Origin: Streptomyces sp. NRRL F-2580
Lineage (GTDB): Bacteria > Actinomycetota > Actinomycetes > Streptomycetales > Streptomycetaceae
DNA length: 64,000 bases
Assembly (NCBI RefSeq): GCF_000720115.1
Contig: NZ_JOIR01000037.1
Location: 62,001-126,000 of the forward strand
Direction of reading: 5' to 3'
Shown piece after piece: positions 1 through 8,215 of this stretch. The number at the start of each line of letters is the position of its first letter. Position 1 is the stretch's first letter. Under the pieces are notes generated by a model, which had not been told where the DNA came from, made no database searches, and saw only the letters and a program-made list of their open reading frames with translations. The position numbers and the translations under genes are program-made.

Positions 1-1715
1 GAGATCCACCACACCAGGTCGTAGTCGGCCATGAACCGGTGCACGTACTCCAGCGCCACCTGGGTCTTGCCGACGCCGCCGAGCCCGAACAGGGTTTGCG
101 GCTGCGGCAGCACCACGGCCATGCCGCCGCCGAGCTGGTCGCGCATCCGCTCCAGCACGATGCTGCGCCCGGTGAAACCGGGGTTGCGGGGCGGCGCGTT
201 CCAGATCTTCGGGACGGTCCCCGGGAAGCGGGGGCCCGGCTGGGAGGCGCTGTGGACGCTGTCGGGCAGGGCCATGGGCCGTTCCACCGCGCGCAGCAGG
301 GCGGTGGTGGCGTGCACCTCGTCGAGCCGGAAGAGGTCCACCGGATTGCGGTCGATGTAGGGCGTGGAGAGCCGTACGTCGCCCACCCTCAGCGGGACGA
401 GCTGGCGCCGGCCCCCGGTCGGGTCCTCGGCGGCCGCCCGCTCCCACACGTCCACGGCCCGGGCGGACTTCAGGTAGGCCGTGGAGAGCAGCACCACGGT
501 CCGGGCGGCGGTGTCGATGCTGATGCCCGTCCCGCCGCCGAGGGTGTCCCCCGAGCCGGCGGTCACCGGGGCCCGCTCCGCGGAGACGTCCTTGGGCACG
601 ACCCGGAAGCCGGCCCGGGTGAGGACCGACTCGATCCAGTCGGCCCACATCCGGTTCTCGGCGACGTAGGAGAGGAACAGGTCGGCGGGCAGCGCCGGCC
701 GGCGCCGGGTGAAGGCGTCCCTGATCCGCAGGCGGACCTCCTCGCCGATGACCGGCATGGAGGTGATCTCGCCCTCGGTGACCACGGTGGTGAGCCGCTC
801 GAAGGCGGAGAGCAGGGAGTTGGTGAGCCCGGCCTCGTCGCCGAAGGTGGCCAGGGTCTCCTCGTAGGCGTAGTAGGGCCGGTACGGGATCTCCACCGCG
901 CCCCAGTAGGAGGTGAGCTCGTCCCCGACGAGACCGCCCGGGAAGCGGTCGAACTTGATCCGGGCCAGCGCCCGGCCCGCGTCGGCCTTCTCCTTCTCGC
1001 CCTCGTCGATGCGCATCGGGACGGGGTAGATCTTGATGCCGCGGTCGTTGAACCGCTCGTCGATCTGGCGGGCCACGGACGCGGCGCCGTCGATGGACTG
1101 GTCGGAGAGGGTGAAGCAGTCGACGAGGACGTCCGGGAGGTGCACCGTGCAGATGTCCGCGATGTCGGACAGCCCGGTGCGGCTGTCGATCAGGACGTAG
1201 TCGTAGTTCTCCTTCATGTCGGCGCGTAACGCGTCGAAGAAGAGGCCGCCGCCGAGGCGGTCGTAGAAGTTGTCCCAGTCGAAGGTGGAGACGGTCGCCG
1301 AGTACTCGCGGTTCTGCCGGCCCGCGGAGACGAAGTCCAGGGTGCCGCCTTCCGGGAACTCCCAGCCGAGGGTCTCCGGGGTGAGCGAGACGGCGTGCGG
1401 CTGTATCCGCGCGTAGTCCTTGTGCCAGTCGTCGGCGCGCTGCACCGGGCTGGTCGCGGCCCAGGCGTATTCGCTGATCAGGTCGATGACCCCGGTGGTG
1501 GCCCCGAGCGTGGAGGGGTCCAGGAAGGGGTGGAAGAAGCGGTGCAGGCCCGGGGCCTCCAGGTCCCAGTCCACGGCGAGGACCCGCTTGCCGTTGGCCG
1601 CGAGGATCCAGGCGGTGTTGGCGAGCGCCATGGTGCGGCCCGTGCCGCCCTTGTACGAGTAGAAGGTGACGATGCGTCCGTCACGGGTGTCCCTGCTGTC
1701 ATGACTCGCTGTCAT
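1..1715 (-). CDS. fxsT: FxSxx-COOH system multidomain protein FxsT (partial, C-terminus beyond the left edge)
   Basis: The reading frame opens at an ATG whose first base is 1715 and stays open to the window edge (about 571 residues visible). Three modules can be read. A ParA/MinD-like P-loop region carries KGGTGRT at residues 22-28, followed by VDWDLEAPG. A TIR-like stretch begins FLSYVAENRMWADWIE at about residue 325. An NB-ARC start has the P-loop LFGLGGVGKTQVALEY just before the edge. In this family a tetratricopeptide repeat tail follows, outside the window. The start overlaps the end of fxsC by 17 bases, which implies translational coupling. The layout is STAND/NLR-like, so a sensing or signalling role for the peptide system is plausible but is inference. 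It is incomplete only because of the window boundary. Confidence 0.88.
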   Translation of the reverse strand, partial: MTASHDSRDTRDGRIVTFYSYKGGTGRTMALANTAWILAANGKRVLAVDWDLEAPGLHRFFHPFLDPSTLGATTGVIDLISEYAWAATSPVQRADDWHKDYARIQPHAVSLTPETLGWEFPEGGTLDFVSAGRQNREYSATVSTFDWDNFYDRLGGGLFFDALRADMKENYDYVLIDSRTGLSDIADICTVHLPDVLVDCFTLSDQSIDGAASVARQIDERFNDRGIKIYPVPMRIDEGEKEKADAGRALARIKFDRFPGGLVGDELTSYWGAVEIPYRPYYAYEETLATFGDEAGLTNSLLSAFERLTTVVTEGEITSMPVIGEEVRLRIRDAFTRRRPALPADLFLSYVAENRMWADWIESVLTRAGFRVVPKDVSAERAPVTAGSGDTLGGGTGISIDTAARTVVLLSTAYLKSARAVDVWERAAAEDPTGGRRQLVPLRVGDVRLSTPYIDRNPVDLFRLDEVHATTALLRAVERPMALPDSVHSASQPGPRFPGTVPKIWNAPPRNPGFTGRSIVLERMRDQLGGGMAVVLPQPQTLFGLGGVGKTQVALEYVHRFMADYDLVWWI

Positions 1716-3081
1716 CCGCGTCCCCCCGGTCGGTGTCGTTGCTGTCGTTGCCGTCGATGTGGGTGTCGTACGCGTCGTGGGCGACGTTCGGGAAGGGAGC
1801 CGGCGGCGGTGCGGGCGGCTCGCTCATCCCCATCGGCCCGATCAGCCGAGGGCGTTCGGTGTGGGTGTTGCCGGCCGGCAGGTAGACCTGGGCGTGTCTG
1901 AGGAACTGCTGGGCGGCGGCCTCGACCACCTGGGGCAGGATCTGTCCGAGGGTCTCCATGTTGGCCACGCCGTTGGCGGCGGCCCGGCAGGCGGCCCGGC
2001 CCTGGCTCATCTTGACGGGCAGGGTCTCCTCCAGCCGCCGGGCCAGCTCCGCCTCTTTCGCCCGGCTCTGGTGGTCGTAGCGGTTCCACGGCACGACCAC
2101 GTTGATCCACGGGCGGGACTCCTGGTCGAAGGCGGCCAGGCGCCGGCGGCGGTGCTCGTCCTCCACCACCCAGCGGTCGACGATCAGGATCTCCGGCCGG
2201 GTCGGCGGCTGCTTGCTGTCGAAGTGACCGGCCTCGTCGTCGAAGGAGGACATGGTGGTCTGGTAGTTGAGGTTCTTGATCACGTCCTCGGCGACGTACG
2301 CGATCGGCCGCTGGGACACCGGATGGTACGGATTCCAGTCCAGGGCGCTCTCCCCGTAGTACTCCGGGCTCCGGCCGTCCGGCAGATCGTGCCGGGAGCC
2401 GGCCGCCACGGTCACGTGGAGGGTGCGGGCGGGGCCGCCGCCGGCGCCGCCGGTGCTGCCGGAGGGGCCGAAGGCGCTGGGCACCACGCGGTAGTCCATC
2501 GGGCGGACGGGATCGAGACGGACGGTCTCGGCGACCCGGACGATGCGCCGGGCCAGTTCGTAGACGGCCCGCTCGTACTGCTCGGCGTATCCGCGCAGTT
2601 TGATCAGCCCGTACAGCCCGTCGGTGACGTAGCGCTCGCCGAAGGTGTTGTGGTTGAACTGCAACCGCTCTGCGGGGCCGGGCAGTTGGGAGGGCGCCAC
2701 CGGTACCCACAACGCGGGCACGATGGCCTCGGCGCGCTCGTTGCTCGCCGCGCCGTGCTGGATCGCGCGGTGCGCGAAGGCGAACCATTCCTTCCCGCAC
2801 ATCTCACTGGCGAAGTACCGCGGCGAGAACAGGGGGACGAAGACCCGGCAGGTGGCGAGCGCCGCGCCGAGCCGTTCCGACCAGCCCTCGCCGCTGCGTA
2901 TCTCCCGGTCCATGAAACCGGCCTCGGCGCCGGCGGGCAGGTCCGTCAGCGCCATGACGTGGCCGCAGAGATCGCGGAAGAGGCGCTCCACCCACATGTC
3001 GGGGTCGGGCCCCCCGGCCCCGAATCTCGGTGTGTGCGCATAACTGAGAAAAAAATACGGATGCACTGATGCGGGCAACAC
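1699..3081 (-). CDS. fxsC: TIR-like protein FxsC
   Basis: 460 aa. The N-terminus reads YFFLSYAHTPRF, the usual opening of a TIR domain. It is followed by GFMDREIRSGEGWSERL and VFVPLFSPRYFASEMCGKEW, which matches the region that holds the catalytic glutamate of TIR NADases (here E98). The C-terminal half (about residues 270-410) is a second, uncharacterised domain with PEILIVDRWVVEDE. FxsC proteins are known companions of FxSxx-COOH peptides, and the order fxsA-fxsB-acetyltransferase-fxsC-fxsT supports the name. The gene overlaps fxsT by 17 bases. Whether this TIR domain cleaves NAD or only mediates protein contact cannot be told from sequence. Confidence 0.88.
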   Translation of the reverse strand: MLPASVHPYFFLSYAHTPRFGAGGPDPDMWVERLFRDLCGHVMALTDLPAGAEAGFMDREIRSGEGWSERLGAALATCRVFVPLFSPRYFASEMCGKEWFAFAHRAIQHGAASNERAEAIVPALWVPVAPSQLPGPAERLQFNHNTFGERYVTDGLYGLIKLRGYAEQYERAVYELARRIVRVAETVRLDPVRPMDYRVVPSAFGPSGSTGGAGGGPARTLHVTVAAGSRHDLPDGRSPEYYGESALDWNPYHPVSQRPIAYVAEDVIKNLNYQTTMSSFDDEAGHFDSKQPPTRPEILIVDRWVVEDEHRRRRLAAFDQESRPWINVVVPWNRYDHQSRAKEAELARRLEETLPVKMSQGRAACRAAANGVANMETLGQILPQVVEAAAQQFLRHAQVYLPAGNTHTERPRLIGPMGMSEPPAPPPAPFPNVAHDAYDTHIDGNDSNDTDRGDADDSES

Positions 3082-3158
3082 GCCCCCCGTCCCGAAGCTG
3101 CGAGCGAAGAAACATCATTCCGGAGCTGCTTCGCCACATCCCCTCATCGTCCAGTCAA

Positions 3159-3959
3159 TCAGCGTCTGTTTTCGGTCATCCAGTCAAGGGCGTGGTCAAC
3201 GGCGTCCGGGACGGAGAAGAGCATGGTCGCCGCCCCTGCGACCCGCCCCCTGCGGACCCGGGAATCCGGGAACGTCCGGCCGATCTCCGCGAAATCCCCG
3301 TCGTCGAGCGCGACGTCCTCGTAGGCGGCCCACGCCCCCTCCTGCCCACTCCCTCGCCGCTCCGGAAGGTTCACCTTCACCACACACTCGTACATGCGCA
3401 AGGGGGGCTTCGGAATTCGGTACTCCGCGAGATGGAAAGCCGTGCAGACCGAAAACCCCACATTGATCATGAGTACCTGACCGCCCTCCCAGCACAACTT
3501 TCCCAGCGGTGACTCCTCACCCAGGTGGCTTTCGATGCGGTGCCCGGAACAGAGCCGCTCCGCGTCCGCGCCGAGGGCGGCGAAAGAGGTCTGCGGGTGG
3601 GCGCTGCGCGCTGCGCCCGGCGCGGTGCGCACGGCCTCGGCGAGCGAGCCCATCCCCTGGCTCGGGGTGCCCGCCGGATCGAAGGGGGCCATCCGCTCGC
3701 GGAAGGCCCGCACCCCGGACTCGTCCAGACCGGCGATCCGCTCCAGATGGGCACTGGAGGTCTTGGAGTTCGCCGGAGTGAACGCGGGGACCACCAGGGT
3801 GCCGCGCGGACCGAGCACCCCCGTCAGGGCGTCGCGCAGCTGCTCGGCGCGCAGCCCGGTCCCGCCGAGGCCGGCGTGCACCAAGAGCCGCATCCCGGGG
3901 CGGACCCCGAGCAGCCGCAACTGCACGGCCAGCTGGAGCGTGCCGGTGCCGGCGCTCAC
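3159..3959 (-). CDS. AAC(3)-family N-acetyltransferase within the FxSxx cluster
   Basis: 266 aa, starting at GTG 3959 (VSAGTGTLQLAVQL). It shares GTGA with the stop of fxsB, so the two are translationally coupled; longer open frames upstream are only antisense-like shadow of fxsB. Family signs are the N-terminal LLVHAGLGGTG region, a GTLVVPAFTPANS motif and ARSAHPQTSFAALG, matching the conserved histidine-containing motif of antibiotic N3-acetyltransferases. The usual family member acetylates 2-deoxystreptamine aminoglycosides with acetyl-CoA. In this setting the substrate is more likely the modified FxsA peptide or a linked metabolite, but that is inference. Length is normal for the family. 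Confidence 0.85.
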   Translation of the reverse strand: MSAGTGTLQLAVQLRLLGVRPGMRLLVHAGLGGTGLRAEQLRDALTGVLGPRGTLVVPAFTPANSKTSSAHLERIAGLDESGVRAFRERMAPFDPAGTPSQGMGSLAEAVRTAPGAARSAHPQTSFAALGADAERLCSGHRIESHLGEESPLGKLCWEGGQVLMINVGFSVCTAFHLAEYRIPKPPLRMYECVVKVNLPERRGSGQEGAWAAYEDVALDDGDFAEIGRTFPDSRVRRGRVAGAATMLFSVPDAVDHALDWMTENRR

Positions 3960-6208
3960 GCGTCGACCGCCTTCAGTTCGTAGCGGAGCTCCGCGACGAG
4001 GCGCTTGCCGGTGACGGTCAGCTCGGCCGCCTCCGAGAGGCGGTCCAGGGCCCGGTGGATGCGGTCCGAGCCACCCGGCTCGGGGGCCGCGGTGGCCCGC
4101 CGGTACGCCTCCACCGCCACCCGCTCGTGCACGTCGGCCAGCAGCCGCGACACCGGGACCGGCCGCTCCCGCCACGGCGAGGGGTGCTGCCACTCCCCGT
4201 CCAGCGCGTACAGGTCGGCCACCTCGGTCAAGGCCCGCAGCCGGGTCCGCCGCCGCCCGGTCAGCAGCGCGAGCGCGGTCTCCCGCACCCCCGCCGCGTA
4301 CGGCACCCCGAGCGCCCCCGGACCGTGCCGGCCCGCCTCGCCCCAGCCGCCGGCCCGCGGACCGCCCGCCAGCGGGGTCAGGGTGGTCAGCCCGGCCGCC
4401 GCCGCCCGGGCGAACCCGGGCACCGCCTTGTGCAGCAGCGCCCACGCCCGGTCCAGCCTGCCCCGCCACTCCTCGGCCTCGCCCGTGCCGAGCCGGAGCC
4501 GGGGCGGCCGGGGGAAGCAGTTGCGGTACGGGTCGAGGTCCTCCAGCGCCACCGGGGCCGCGTCCGGCCCGGGCGACCAGGTGCGTACGGGCTGCCAGCG
4601 CGCGTCCCCCGCGGCGGGCCCGAAGCGGTGCTCGGTACGCCCGTCCCGTACGGCGTAACCCTCGTCGGTGACGTGCAGCGCGGCCCGGCCCTCCGTGCCG
4701 GGCTCCCCGAGCCGCAGCAGCCCCAGTGTCGGCAGGTACACCTCCCCGTCCCGGTAGGCCACCTCGGCCGGCAGGTCCAGCCCGCCGCGCAGGACGGCCG
4801 CGACGGCCAGCGCGGTCAGCCTGCGCGCCGCCTCCGGCCCGTCCTGCCGGCCCTCCCGGGCGGCGTCCAGGGCCGCCAGCACCCAGGTCCGGGTGAAGGG
4901 GTGGTCCAGTACGGCGTCCAACGCGTCCGCGCCCGCCTCCCCGGCCTGCTCCACGGCGGCCAGCAGCTCCCAGGCGCGCGCCCAGCCGGGCTCGGCTCCG
5001 AGGTCCGCGTGGAGCCGGGCCAGCAGGATCCGGGTCAGCTCCTCCTGGGAACGGGCGAGTTCGGCCGGATCGGAGAGCTGCGGAGCGGTCTCGCGCAGGG
5101 CCGTGCGGCCCTCGACCCCGTCCACGAGCTCGCGCAGGTCGGTGCAGTAGACGGAGGGGTTGTCGAAGCCGTTCCGGTCGCGGTAGCGGTGGGTGTACAG
5201 CCCGCCGCCGCACGAACGTACGACGGGGCACCGGCGGCACGAGTCGCTGACGCCCGCGAGGCCCAGCTGCCGGGCACGGACCCCGGGATGGGCCGCGACC
5301 TGGTCGAACGTATGGTCGAAGACGTTGAATCCGGTGGCGGCGGCCCCCTCGAAGGCGCTCTTGAGGGAGTCCACCTGCTCCAGGGTCCCGTCGGTCTCGA
5401 CGACGACGAGGTCCGTGGGGGCGAGGCCGAGCGACTCGGTCAGGCTGGGGCCGCCGCGCAGGGTGGAGAGCAGGGACTCGAAGAGCCGTACGGGCACCGG
5501 GCGGCCGAGGCGCTCCCAGTGGTCGAAGACCCGCAGGAGCCAGCGGGCGTACGCGTCGGGGGCGCCGTCGGGGCGGACCGGAGGGGTCTCCCAGGTGGCG
5601 TGCGGAAGGAGGAAGTCCACGCGCGGCGGCTCGAGTTCGACGAGCGCGTCCAGGACGGCCACGGGGTCGTTGGCCACGTCCACGGTGCACAGCAGGCCCT
5701 GGTAGAGGTGGCGGTAGGGCTCCGAGCGGAGCAGCGCGACGGCCGCGAGGACCAGCGGGTGGCTCGTACGGCCGTCCGCGAAGCGGCGGTGGCGGTCGTT
5801 GGCGGCGCGGTCCCCGTCGAGGGAGATGCCCACCCGGACGCCGAACTCGTCGAAGAGGTCGAGGTATCGGGTGCCGAGCTGGAGTCCGTTGGTGTGGATC
5901 CGCAGGTCGAGGTCGGCGGTTCCGGTGAGCGCCCGGCTGAACTCCTCGCACACGAGGCGGAGCCGGGCCGTGCCCGCCAACAGGGGTTCCCCTCCATGGA
6001 GGATCACCGTGACGGAGGGGAGTGCATGGTCACGGGCATGTTCGGCGAGCCTCGACGCAGTATGCGAAATTACCTCGGGGGAGATCACTTTCGGCCGGGC
6101 TCGCCAGCTCTGATCTGCGTGTTCGTAGACATAGCAATGATCACAAGCAAGATCGCATCTGCTGTGAACTTTCAGGACGATCTCGCGAAATGCGATCAGG
6201 CCGGTCAT
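3956..6208 (-). CDS. fxsB: Radical SAM/SPASM cyclophane-forming enzyme FxsB with a degenerate HExxH-type C-terminal domain
   Basis: 750 aa. The radical SAM cluster motif CDLACDHC gives Cys18, Cys22 and Cys25. A SPASM-type cysteine set follows at C324, C327 and C333 plus the later SVYC. Family members are known to form a three-residue cyclophane between the Phe ring and the side chain two residues on in the FxS motif. Residues about 400-750 resemble the HEXXH-motif domain of peptide beta-hydroxylases, with the characteristic SPWRERPVPVSRLLADVHER block. Where the metal-binding HExxH should lie the protein has R642-E-T-A-L646, so this half looks catalytically dead, as in the FxsBH subgroup. It sits 29 bases after fxsA and overlaps the acetyltransferase by 4 bases. 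Confidence 0.92.
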   Translation of the reverse strand: MTGLIAFREIVLKVHSRCDLACDHCYVYEHADQSWRARPKVISPEVISHTASRLAEHARDHALPSVTVILHGGEPLLAGTARLRLVCEEFSRALTGTADLDLRIHTNGLQLGTRYLDLFDEFGVRVGISLDGDRAANDRHRRFADGRTSHPLVLAAVALLRSEPYRHLYQGLLCTVDVANDPVAVLDALVELEPPRVDFLLPHATWETPPVRPDGAPDAYARWLLRVFDHWERLGRPVPVRLFESLLSTLRGGPSLTESLGLAPTDLVVVETDGTLEQVDSLKSAFEGAAATGFNVFDHTFDQVAAHPGVRARQLGLAGVSDSCRRCPVVRSCGGGLYTHRYRDRNGFDNPSVYCTDLRELVDGVEGRTALRETAPQLSDPAELARSQEELTRILLARLHADLGAEPGWARAWELLAAVEQAGEAGADALDAVLDHPFTRTWVLAALDAAREGRQDGPEAARRLTALAVAAVLRGGLDLPAEVAYRDGEVYLPTLGLLRLGEPGTEGRAALHVTDEGYAVRDGRTEHRFGPAAGDARWQPVRTWSPGPDAAPVALEDLDPYRNCFPRPPRLRLGTGEAEEWRGRLDRAWALLHKAVPGFARAAAAGLTTLTPLAGGPRAGGWGEAGRHGPGALGVPYAAGVRETALALLTGRRRTRLRALTEVADLYALDGEWQHPSPWRERPVPVSRLLADVHERVAVEAYRRATAAPEPGGSDRIHRALDRLSEAAELTVTGKRLVAELRYELKAVDA

Positions 6209-6237
6209 TCCACCAGTCTAGAGCGCTTACTTCGGCG

Positions 6238-6402
6238 TCAGAGCGCGGAGTTGAAGATCGGTGCCTGAACCGGACGACCGGATTCAGCCGGCAGTACGCG
6301 ACCGAGCGTCGCCGCCGCGGACGCGGTGTGGACGTCGATCTTGCCGAGCGGGAGCCGGCGGGCCTTGACCGTGCTGGTCGCGGGGGTTGCGGAAGTGTTC
6401 AC
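6238..6402 (-). CDS. fxsA: FxSxx-COOH RiPP precursor peptide FxsA
   Basis: 54 aa from GTG 6402, chosen because AAGGA lies seven bases upstream; an ATG 12 codons earlier (6438) gives a 66-aa alternative with no comparable ribosome binding site. The peptide has a leader with LPLGKIDVHTASAAATLGRV, the usual leader pattern of this family, and ends PIFNSAL. F50-N51-S52-A53-L54 exactly fits the F-x-S-x-x-COOH signature where FxsB installs its crosslink. It is the first gene of the cluster, 29 bases before fxsB. A maturation protease is not evident nearby. Confidence 0.87.
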   Translation of the reverse strand: MNTSATPATSTVKARRLPLGKIDVHTASAAATLGRVLPAESGRPVQAPIFNSAL

Positions 6403-6475
6403 GACACCGTCCTTGGGGAAGCCATGTGGAATGGGCATGTGAATGACAACAGCGACGCGCTGCCGTCAAGCGTGG

Positions 6476-6503
6476 ACTTTACTCGGCCACACCCCATTGG
6501 CAA
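6476..6503 (-). promoter_or_regulatory. Candidate promoter of the fxs cluster
   Basis: On the minus strand TTGCCA (6503-6498) and TAAAGT (6481-6476) are separated by 16 bases, a plausible vegetative sigma factor site. It would give a leader of roughly 65 bases before the fxsA GTG. Found by eye only; TTGACG near 6465 is a second, weaker -35 candidate. Confidence 0.4.
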
Positions 6504-6624
6504 CCGAGACATGACGCCTGGTCAACCGTTCTATGGCAAGCCCGGGGTATTTCTCGACGTGGCTTATTCGGCCGTTCGCCGGACGGCAAGATCCTTTTCT
6601 TCCACCGGCGGACCCGGACCGGAT

Positions 6625-6644
6625 CCGGACCGGATCCGGTCCGG
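6625..6644. repeat. 20-bp perfect palindrome upstream of the FMN reductase gene
   Basis: CCGGACCGGATCCGGTCCGG reads identically on both strands. It overlaps a second GGATCC-centred half copy immediately to the left. It lies about 85 bases before the reductase start and may be an operator or an RNA hairpin. The rest of 6403-6728 holds the fxs promoter candidate and, just before the reductase ATG, TAGGTT (6717-6722), which would suit a leaderless transcript. Confidence 0.5.
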
Positions 6645-6728
6645 GGCCGCACCCGGGTCCGCCCGGGGTTGCGCGAGCGCCGCCACCCGGCGACGGCCTG
6701 GGCGGACCCGCCTCGGTAGGTTGGCCGT

Positions 6729-7316
6729 ATGACCACGCCGCCCCTGATCCTCCTGCTGTCCGGAAGCCTGCGCGCCGGTTCTTCCAACGAAGCGGTGCTG
6801 CGCACCGCCCAGGCCGTCGCCGCCGAGCCCCCCGCCCGCCTGCGCACCGTCCTGTACGACGGCCTGGCGACGCTGCCGCACTTCAACCCCGATGACGACG
6901 CTGACCCGTTGCCCGGCCCGGTGGCCGGGCTGCGCGCGGCGATCGCCGGGGCGGACGCGATTCTGGTCTGCACCCCGGAGTACGCGGGCACCCTGCCGGG
7001 ATCGTTCAAGAACCTCCTGGACTGGACGGTCGGCGGTACCGAGATCGGCGACAAGCCCGTGGGCTGGGTGAACGCCGCCGCCCCGGGCCGCGGCGGGGGC
7101 GCGGAGGCCACGCTGCGCACGGTCCTCGGCTACACCGGCGCGGCGGTGGTGGAGGAGGCCTGCGTACGGATCCCGGTTTCCGGGGCGATGTACGGCGGGG
7201 ACGGGACGGTCGCCGACCCGGAGGTCCGGGCGCGCATCGGCGAGGTGCTCGGCGTACTGGCCGGCTGGGACGGTCCCGACGGTCCGGACCACCCCGACGG
7301 CTCCGACGGGGTCTAG
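6729..7316 (+). CDS. NADPH-dependent FMN reductase family protein
   Basis: 195 aa flavodoxin-like reductase. The FMN phosphate-binding loop is LLSGSLRAGSSNEAVLR at residues 9-25, and the family's flavin-contact motif appears as TPEYAGTLPGSFKNLLDWT. Members transfer electrons from NAD(P)H to FMN or to quinone, azo or chromate-type acceptors; the true substrate here is unknown. The C-terminus is a low-complexity GPDGPDHPDGSDG tail. It converges on the hydrolase gene and the two overlap by 4 bases at their ends. No obvious ribosome binding site precedes the ATG, consistent with leaderless expression. Confidence 0.88.
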   Translation: MTTPPLILLLSGSLRAGSSNEAVLRTAQAVAAEPPARLRTVLYDGLATLPHFNPDDDADPLPGPVAGLRAAIAGADAILVCTPEYAGTLPGSFKNLLDWTVGGTEIGDKPVGWVNAAAPGRGGGAEATLRTVLGYTGAAVVEEACVRIPVSGAMYGGDGTVADPEVRARIGEVLGVLAGWDGPDGPDHPDGSDGV

Positions 7317-8215
7317 GCGGGCTGCTGTTCGCTGAGCGGCGGGATGGGCAGGTCGCGCAGGAGCCAGTTGAGTACGTCGGGCAGTGCGCGCAGGGCCGCG
7401 AAGTGCGCGGCGGCCGGCTCGATGGCGGTGGTGGCCCCCGGGATGCGGCGGGCCAGCCAGCGGGAATGGCCCACGGGGGAGAACACGTCCAGCTCCCCGT
7501 GCCAGATCAGCACCGGACAGCGGATGTCGGCCGGGTCGAAGCCCCAGGGGCGGCTGAAGGCGAGGACGTCGTCGATCCAGCCGTACGCCGAATGGCGCAG
7601 CCCCTCACGGTAGTTCCGCAGCAGCATCGACCGCAGGCCCGCATCCGCGACGATCATGCGGTCGTTGTCGGTGAGCTCCCGGCGCAACTCGTCCAGCAGC
7701 CGGCCGGGGTCCTTGCGGATGCCGTCGGCGCGGGGGATCAGCCGGGCCGCCAGCTCCTCGGGGTCGGTGGTGGCGGTGGTGTACTCCTTGACGTTCGACG
7801 CGGCCATCCCGGCGAACCAGTCCAGGTCCTCCGCGTCCCGGGGGGCCAGGCCGACCATCGCCGCGGTCCGGGTGACCCGGTCCGGGAGCAGGGCGGCGCA
7901 GGCGAGGGCTCCGGCGGCGCCGCCGGAGCGGCCGGCCACCGCGAACGTGTCCAGGCCGAGGGCGTCGGCGACGGCGGCCACGTCCTGGGCCACGTCGGCG
8001 ACGGTGCGGCCCACATGCCTATCGGAGCCGCCGTAGCCGGGTCTGTCGTAGGCGATGAGCTGCATGCGGCGTTGGTAGAGGACCATCCCCCGGGGGGCGG
8101 GGCCCAGGCGGCTGCCGGGCATTCCGTGGAGCAGGAAGACGGGTTTGCCGTCGGGATCGCCCCAGCGCTCCACGGTCAGAGAACGTCCGTCCGCTGTGCG
8201 CACCTGATTGCGCAC
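7313..8215 (-). CDS. Alpha/beta fold hydrolase
   Basis: 300 aa starting at GTG 8215, with AAGGAGGG five bases upstream. HGMPGSR forms the oxyanion-hole region, AGRSGGAAG is the nucleophile elbow (serine in G-x-S-x-G form), and a histidine in AAAHFAAL near the C-terminus completes a likely triad with the aspartate in HGELDVFSP. No signal peptide, so cytoplasmic. The substrate cannot be assigned; the family includes esterases, epoxide hydrolases and proline iminopeptidase-like enzymes. It overlaps the FMN reductase stop by 4 bases. Confidence 0.87.
   Translation of the reverse strand: MRNQVRTADGRSLTVERWGDPDGKPVFLLHGMPGSRLGPAPRGMVLYQRRMQLIAYDRPGYGGSDRHVGRTVADVAQDVAAVADALGLDTFAVAGRSGGAAGALACAALLPDRVTRTAAMVGLAPRDAEDLDWFAGMAASNVKEYTTATTDPEELAARLIPRADGIRKDPGRLLDELRRELTDNDRMIVADAGLRSMLLRNYREGLRHSAYGWIDDVLAFSRPWGFDPADIRCPVLIWHGELDVFSPVGHSRWLARRIPGATTAIEPAAAHFAALRALPDVLNWLLRDLPIPPLSEQQPA

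Noticed and set aside
39..1229. A 396-codon plus-strand frame opposite fxsT
   Set aside because: It is antisense to a clear P-loop/TIR protein and shows only Gly/Arg/Val-rich composition typical of high-GC shadows.
3159..3959. Aminoglycoside resistance gene
   Set aside because: The fold is AAC(3)-like, but the gene is coupled within a peptide-modification operon; substrate identity cannot be claimed from family membership.
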